Assembly: GCA_037893225.1 (NCBI GenBank)
Contig: JAZGUH010000123.1
Coordinates: 2,029,001 to 2,093,000 of the forward strand
Source: Hippasteria phrygiana
Taxonomy: Eukaryota; Echinodermata; Asteroidea; Valvatida; Goniasteridae
Direction of reading: 5' to 3'
Length of the DNA: 64,000 nt
The first letter of the stretch is position 1; each line of letters starts with the position of its first letter. Below are positions 49,701 to 55,700 of this stretch, one piece after another. The notes under the pieces are model-generated. The model was not told the origin of the DNA. It ran no database searches and worked only from the letters and a program-made list of their open reading frames with translations. Position numbers and translations under genes: made by a program.

Positions 49701-52700
49701 GTCGATGACGGTGGGCTTTGCCGACGTCGGGGTGGAGGAGGTGACTATTTGGATGGGAGGGCTGGATTGGGCCACGGTGCCGGACATGGGGATGGGGGAG
49801 TCGCGGGGTGAATCTTTCAGCGACGAATCCTGAAAAATTGATCGGTTGAGGAGAAAGTATAAATCACGGGCAGTGGCCATGTTATTCAACAACAAGTCAG
49901 TAAAACATGATGAAACTGTCAGCCTTCAAAAACACCAAACAGTAATGTTAAATGTCATTAACCCTAACTCCCTACATCATTTTCCCCGCATGTAACCTGA
50001 ATCCTCCAACATCCTCTGATTTCAAAGTGTTAAAACTCCATATAACCTGAATCCTCCAAAATCCTCTTATGGGGATCATAGCATGAATCCTCCAAAATCC
50101 TCTAGGTTTTTTTTGCATACCCCTAGTAACCTCAATCCTCCAAAATCCTCATGTATCACATTGAGCCTGATAACCTGGATCCTCCACATTCCTGCAGGGG
50201 CAAAAACCCCTAGTAACCTCAATCCTGCAAAATCCTCCAATGCATCAACTTCCAAGTGCCCTCAACCCTCCAAATTCCTCCATTTTGCAAAGAGGATTTT
50301 GGAGGATTTGGGAAGGTTAGGGTTAAACACCACAGTCTTCAGTGTGTGCGCGGGCGAGGTATTTTCCAGGTCCGAGTGCCAATTTGTCAGGTGTGCGTAT
50401 GAGGGAATCAATCTCAAATCCCATCTTGATCTAAGACTATATTTTTGCTGTTTTCCATTTGCTTCTTGGTGCAAGAACTATGAACAACAGAGGAACTTGT
50501 ATACTTACGCTATTGAGCGAGTCCATAGTGCCTTGTCGACTCCTGTAGCCTGTGTTTGTAAAGCTACTCTGCTCCTCCACGGAATTCTTTTTCTTCTACA
50601 AAAAAAAGAAGAACCCATTTTAATGTATATCCAACATTAGTAAAGGAAGCTTACAACTGGATACTGATTTAAACCCTAACAGTCCCAAATCCTACAATTT
50701 CAATATTATTTATCACACACCCTTGGGAGTTGCGGTTAAACATACATATCCTTATCAGACATAACTTTGGCACAATAAGAGAAAAAAAATCAGAAAGCAT
50801 CAATATATTATCCATAACACTCCCGGATCCTACAAAATCCTTCAAAATGGATTTTGTATCAACGACAGTAGAGTTGAGCCACTATTGCTGTACATAGGGC
50901 TAATGTCCGTTGAAAGTGTAAGTACACTGGGGTACTACACAGTGCGGGATATTAAAGGGTTCAGTAGAATTTCTAGCAAGAATTCCAAGAGACGGGGAGT
51001 TAGGGCTAAGATTAGATACTACTTGTTCAATGGCACTAACAGAACCAAACACGGAAGAGGTCAACTAAACATGAGAAAATGACCATTTTCAAATTATAGT
51101 CAGCATTTTTAATCTGCCCGGAATATTATCTTCAATCTTTTTCCTCAGCAAATCTTGAGCAGACATCCAATGCTGTGCAATGGGGCTCTACTCACTCTTG
51201 ACAGCAGGTTCTCAAATGAAGACGCCAGAGACTTCTTGGCTTTCTTGAAAGCTCCCACTTTGCCCTCCGTGGGTTCGGTAACGGGCCCCTTACTGGTCAA
51301 TTTCCTCTCCTGGACAGAGATAAGAAAAGAAAAATCAAATCATTTTTGAGTCAGGTGACAAATCATTGGTTTTCTTTTTCCAACTCAAGTTACTCACAAG
51401 TCACATGGCCTTCTGACAAATCTTGGGATTGACACTGGGTTTATGTTGCACAAGTCCATGAATTCACGTTAGTGTTACGCATAGGACATTCAGTATCTCT
51501 CTGAAAATAATTAAGATTTCAGTTTTTCCAATTCTAATGTTGGGCATTTGCAAGGAGAATACCCACCACAATTTATATGTTATTAGTCCCTGGGATGATT
51601 ATGTACTTTAGGAAAACATGGTGTGTTATGTGTGAGACTGCAAGGGGACCTTTTCCTTGGACTCACGCTGTGGGGTTAAAAACAAGCAATGTTTCACATG
51701 ACAATTTTCAACACTCCATCAACCATGTGCCTACACCACGTCAAACCTGCGCCTACCCCGCGTCAAACCTGCGCCTACCCCGCGTCAACCCTGCGCCTGC
51801 CCCGCGTCAACCCTGCGCCTACCCCGCGTCAACCCTGCGCCTACCGAGCGTCAACCCTGCGCCTACCCAGCGTCAACCCTGCGCCTACCCCGCATTAACC
51901 CTGCGCCTGCGCCTACCCCGCGTCAACCCTGCGCCTACCCCGCGTCAACCCTGCGCCTACCCCGCGTCAACCCTGCGCCTACCCCGCGTCAACCCTGCGC
52001 CTACCCCGCGTCAACCCTGCGCCTACCCCGCATCAACCCCAAGATTGATTTCAACCTGGGCTGAACTCAACCCTGATCCAGACCAGGGTTGCAATTCTCT
52101 CACCGGGTTGAAATGCTCACCCAGGTTGCAGACATTATTGTAAAAAAGAGCAAGGGGCGGGTTCCCCACCTTAACTTGATACAAGAGGATAATGAATCAA
52201 GTGAATGATTACTACTGAAATCAGTAAATCAATGTAAATAGCTATTATATAAAATGCATTAATAGTGTTTTCAGTAGTACCTGCATGGGGCTTCCAGCGG
52301 CTACATCCCCACCACCCTCTACATCGCTGTTGTGAGTGTGCTCATTCTGCTGCTGCTCACAGATTGATATCAGCTGGCTCATGATGATCTCGTTGGCTTC
52401 TTGAGCGCTGGTTGCCTTGGCTTCCTGAAATGTCCACGTATAGATGATTTGTCAGTAATTATTTGAAAATAATAATTATGAGATGCTGATATAGCACTTT
52501 ACACAAATGTCACAAAGCACTTCAAACTTCATCAGGCCAAGTTCACATGGCACTAACGACTTGCAATTTTGTGCCTTCTCAGCTAGCAGAGAAATTCTGC
52601 ACTAACCTTGTAGGCACAGACTCCTTAGTTTTGTGACGTACAAGTCAAAATTCCTTACTAAACCACGAAATACACAATCTGCCAGTGCATATAATATATA

Positions 52701-55700
52701 TCATGGCGCATATATTTATATCATGGCGATTCCTTGTTTATAGTAAACAAATCCGTGGAATCGACAATGAAATTTTGCTTTAATCAGGATTTATCGGCAA
52801 CCTACAAACAACTGGATTTTAAAAAAATGTACCATGTTACTTAAGTAACTAATTCAGATGAAGATACACAGAAGTTCCAATAAATCAATTTCTATCACCG
52901 GAAATATTATGTTTTCAGGAAGAGTGATGTCAACTGGGAAGTTGATCCCAACTTTCTTAAGAAAGCCGCTTCCCTTTTCTTCCGGACACCAACAATTACA
53001 GCAAGGGGCTACAAGTAACCTTCAATAGGCCATATTCTGCCTCTGGACAAAGCTGAAATGTAACCCAATCTCACAAAATGTACTGGAATTGCCGGCACCA
53101 GTGAGTTACAGGCTCCTAAACATGACTTACACAAAAGAAATCAATATGAACTGTCACAGTATTCACCCCACAAAGATCTAAGAGTTCGCAATGAAGGGGA
53201 ATTATGGTCTTTCTAAAATGTCCTTTCAATACCCTTTACCTGCAATACACTCCAATAAGCCTTTTGCGCGTTGATTTGCATAGATCCTTGTACCCCGTCT
53301 TCACTCAATCTAAGATGCACAGCGTGCGCCGGTCGTGCCAGACTGATCATTATTATGCATGTCAGTACCATTGTTGCTAGACCACGTGATTCGGGGCAAG
53401 CCGCAACGTGGCGACGCATGGCCAGTGGTGGTTTCCCTGTCTGGTATCTAGAACTACCGCTGGGTGAAACAGCGCACGATAGAGATTGTCACCATTCTAA
53501 AACACAACAACCGCTCGAATCGTTACAGTACATGTTGTATGTTCTTCTCGAAACGCGGCCTATTTTTAGCAATTATAGTTTCTTTAACCCTAACCTTCCC
53601 AAATCCTCCAAAATCCTCTTTGCAAAATGGCGGAATTTGGAGGATTGAGGGCACTTGGAAGTTGATGCATCGGAGGATTTTGCAGGATTGAGGTTACTAG
53701 GGGTTTTTGCCCCTGCAGGAATATGGAGGATCCAGGTTATCAGGCTCAATGTGATACGTGAGGATTTTGGAGGATTGAGGTTACTAGGGGTATGCAAAAA
53801 AAACCTGGAGGATTTTGGAGGATTCATGCTATGGTCCCCATAAGAGGATTTTGGAGGATTCAGGTTATATGGAGTTTTAACACTTTGAAATCAGAGGATG
53901 TTGGAGGATTCAGGTTACATGGGGGGAAAATGATGTAGGGAGTTAGGGTTAATGGATAACAACTTCGAAGGTTGGAACGTGAAGAAACTGCAGAAATTTC
54001 TTCAAGAGAGAGGGGTTTCAATAACGGGTTACCTGAAGAAAGAACTGGTTGAACTGTGCAAGTGCGTGGCCAATCTGAAATTGACAACCAACCCGAATCT
54101 TTCAAGCCCCAACTTGAAGGAGACTCTTGACAAAAGATTGAAAGACGCTGGCTGCACATTTTCCGACCCATTTAATCTTCCTGGATTCACGAAGGATTTC
54201 TCGAATATACCAGATTTCGGACTATACGATGTCTTCAATTATTTGATTTGTTTTCGAGCGGATTACGACCGGCGAAAACTTATTCGTAAATATACAAAAA
54301 CAATTTCTGCAAGACCAGTCACTTACGTAAAAACCGATAATGAGACCTTGCTTAACAGAATCTTTCTTCCTCCAACCTTTCCCACAAATAAAAAAGGAAT
54401 GGAAAGAGAGATTTTGTTGATGCCTTTACAAATCCTCCCCCCCCCCCTCCCCCAGATAAGTTCGGACTCGCTGCGGCTACTTCTTGGAATGATCCATCAA
54501 AGAATCCACTGATTATTCTTCTAACGTAGCCAGCACATACCAGGACTGTCATCTTGCAGAAATAGTGGCTAAAACTGACTCCCTCGAAGCATATTCCACT
54601 TTAAAAAAAAAAAAAAATTACGCTTTGGGTGGGTCAGTCACACACCCACACGGCTGGCATACCCACCAACTTATTCGTAAATATACAAAAACAATTTCTG
54701 CAAGACCAGTCACTTACGTAAAAACCGATAATGAGACCTTGCTCAACAGAATCTTTCTTCCTCCAACCTTTCCCACAAATAAAAAAAGAATGGAAAGAGA
54801 GATTTTGTTGATGCCTTTAACAACCCCCACCCTCCCTACCCCCCTAAACGAACTTTGACTCACTGCGGCAATTTCCTGAGATGATCAAAAAAATAAGATA
54901 AACTGATCATTCCTTGAATTTTGCCTGCACACACCGGTTCTTTCTTTCTTGCTATTCTTAAAATTTAAAAAGCACTTCATCTTGTAAAGAACAAGAAGTT
55001 CAACCAAAATGAACAATCGGTTAACCAAGGCCCTGAAACAAAAAGTTCCATCACATTGACTCAAAATCGTAACACATAGTCTGCATGTATGATTACGCCC
55101 CCTCCCAATAAAAACAAAAACAAAATTGTTCATCTCCACCGCGCTAGATGTCGAAGCTGGTATTGGGTCGGTGTAGTCATCTGTTGGCCCATTGCCACCG
55201 ACGAAATGTTTGGAGCAAATGTAAGTATTGTAAGTTACATTCTCCGCCGAAAAGTCTTTTCTGGAGCAGTTTTTTATCCAACGGAGACACTTCTCATGGT
55301 TCGACTTCGGCTTCGGAAAGGGTAGCCACCAAACGCCATTCATGTGGGGACGGTCCGAAAAGCTTGAGTCGCTGTTGCATGTTCCGTAAGAACAGTGCTT
55401 CTTCGCAGGCATTCTCAAGCACTAAATCCCACAAACTTCGTATTTTATGTTAATGTCTAGATTCTAACAATAACCAGTACTAGAGTCTGACAAAATCTGC
55501 GTGGAAATTTATCGTTTTAAAGAGACAAGAAACGTATGAATCGCATACATGTACTTCGATCACGGCAAATGGACACGTATGCGATATGCATTGACATTGT
55601 GTCTGCACGCGCGTATGCAAGAAAGCTTGCCCAGAATCACGTATCGTGGCAACAATCACTACGCAGCAGGGTCAAAGTACGGGTCACTCGCAAAAGGCTT

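Noticed and set aside
51577..52143. Proline-rich frame of 188 codons on the plus strand
   Set aside because: Runs through the 21-bp minisatellite in a TBC1D intron, with no homology or splice context.
53584..53960. Interstitial telomere sequence
   Set aside because: Only one to one and a half TTAGGG units at each end of a MITE, not an array.
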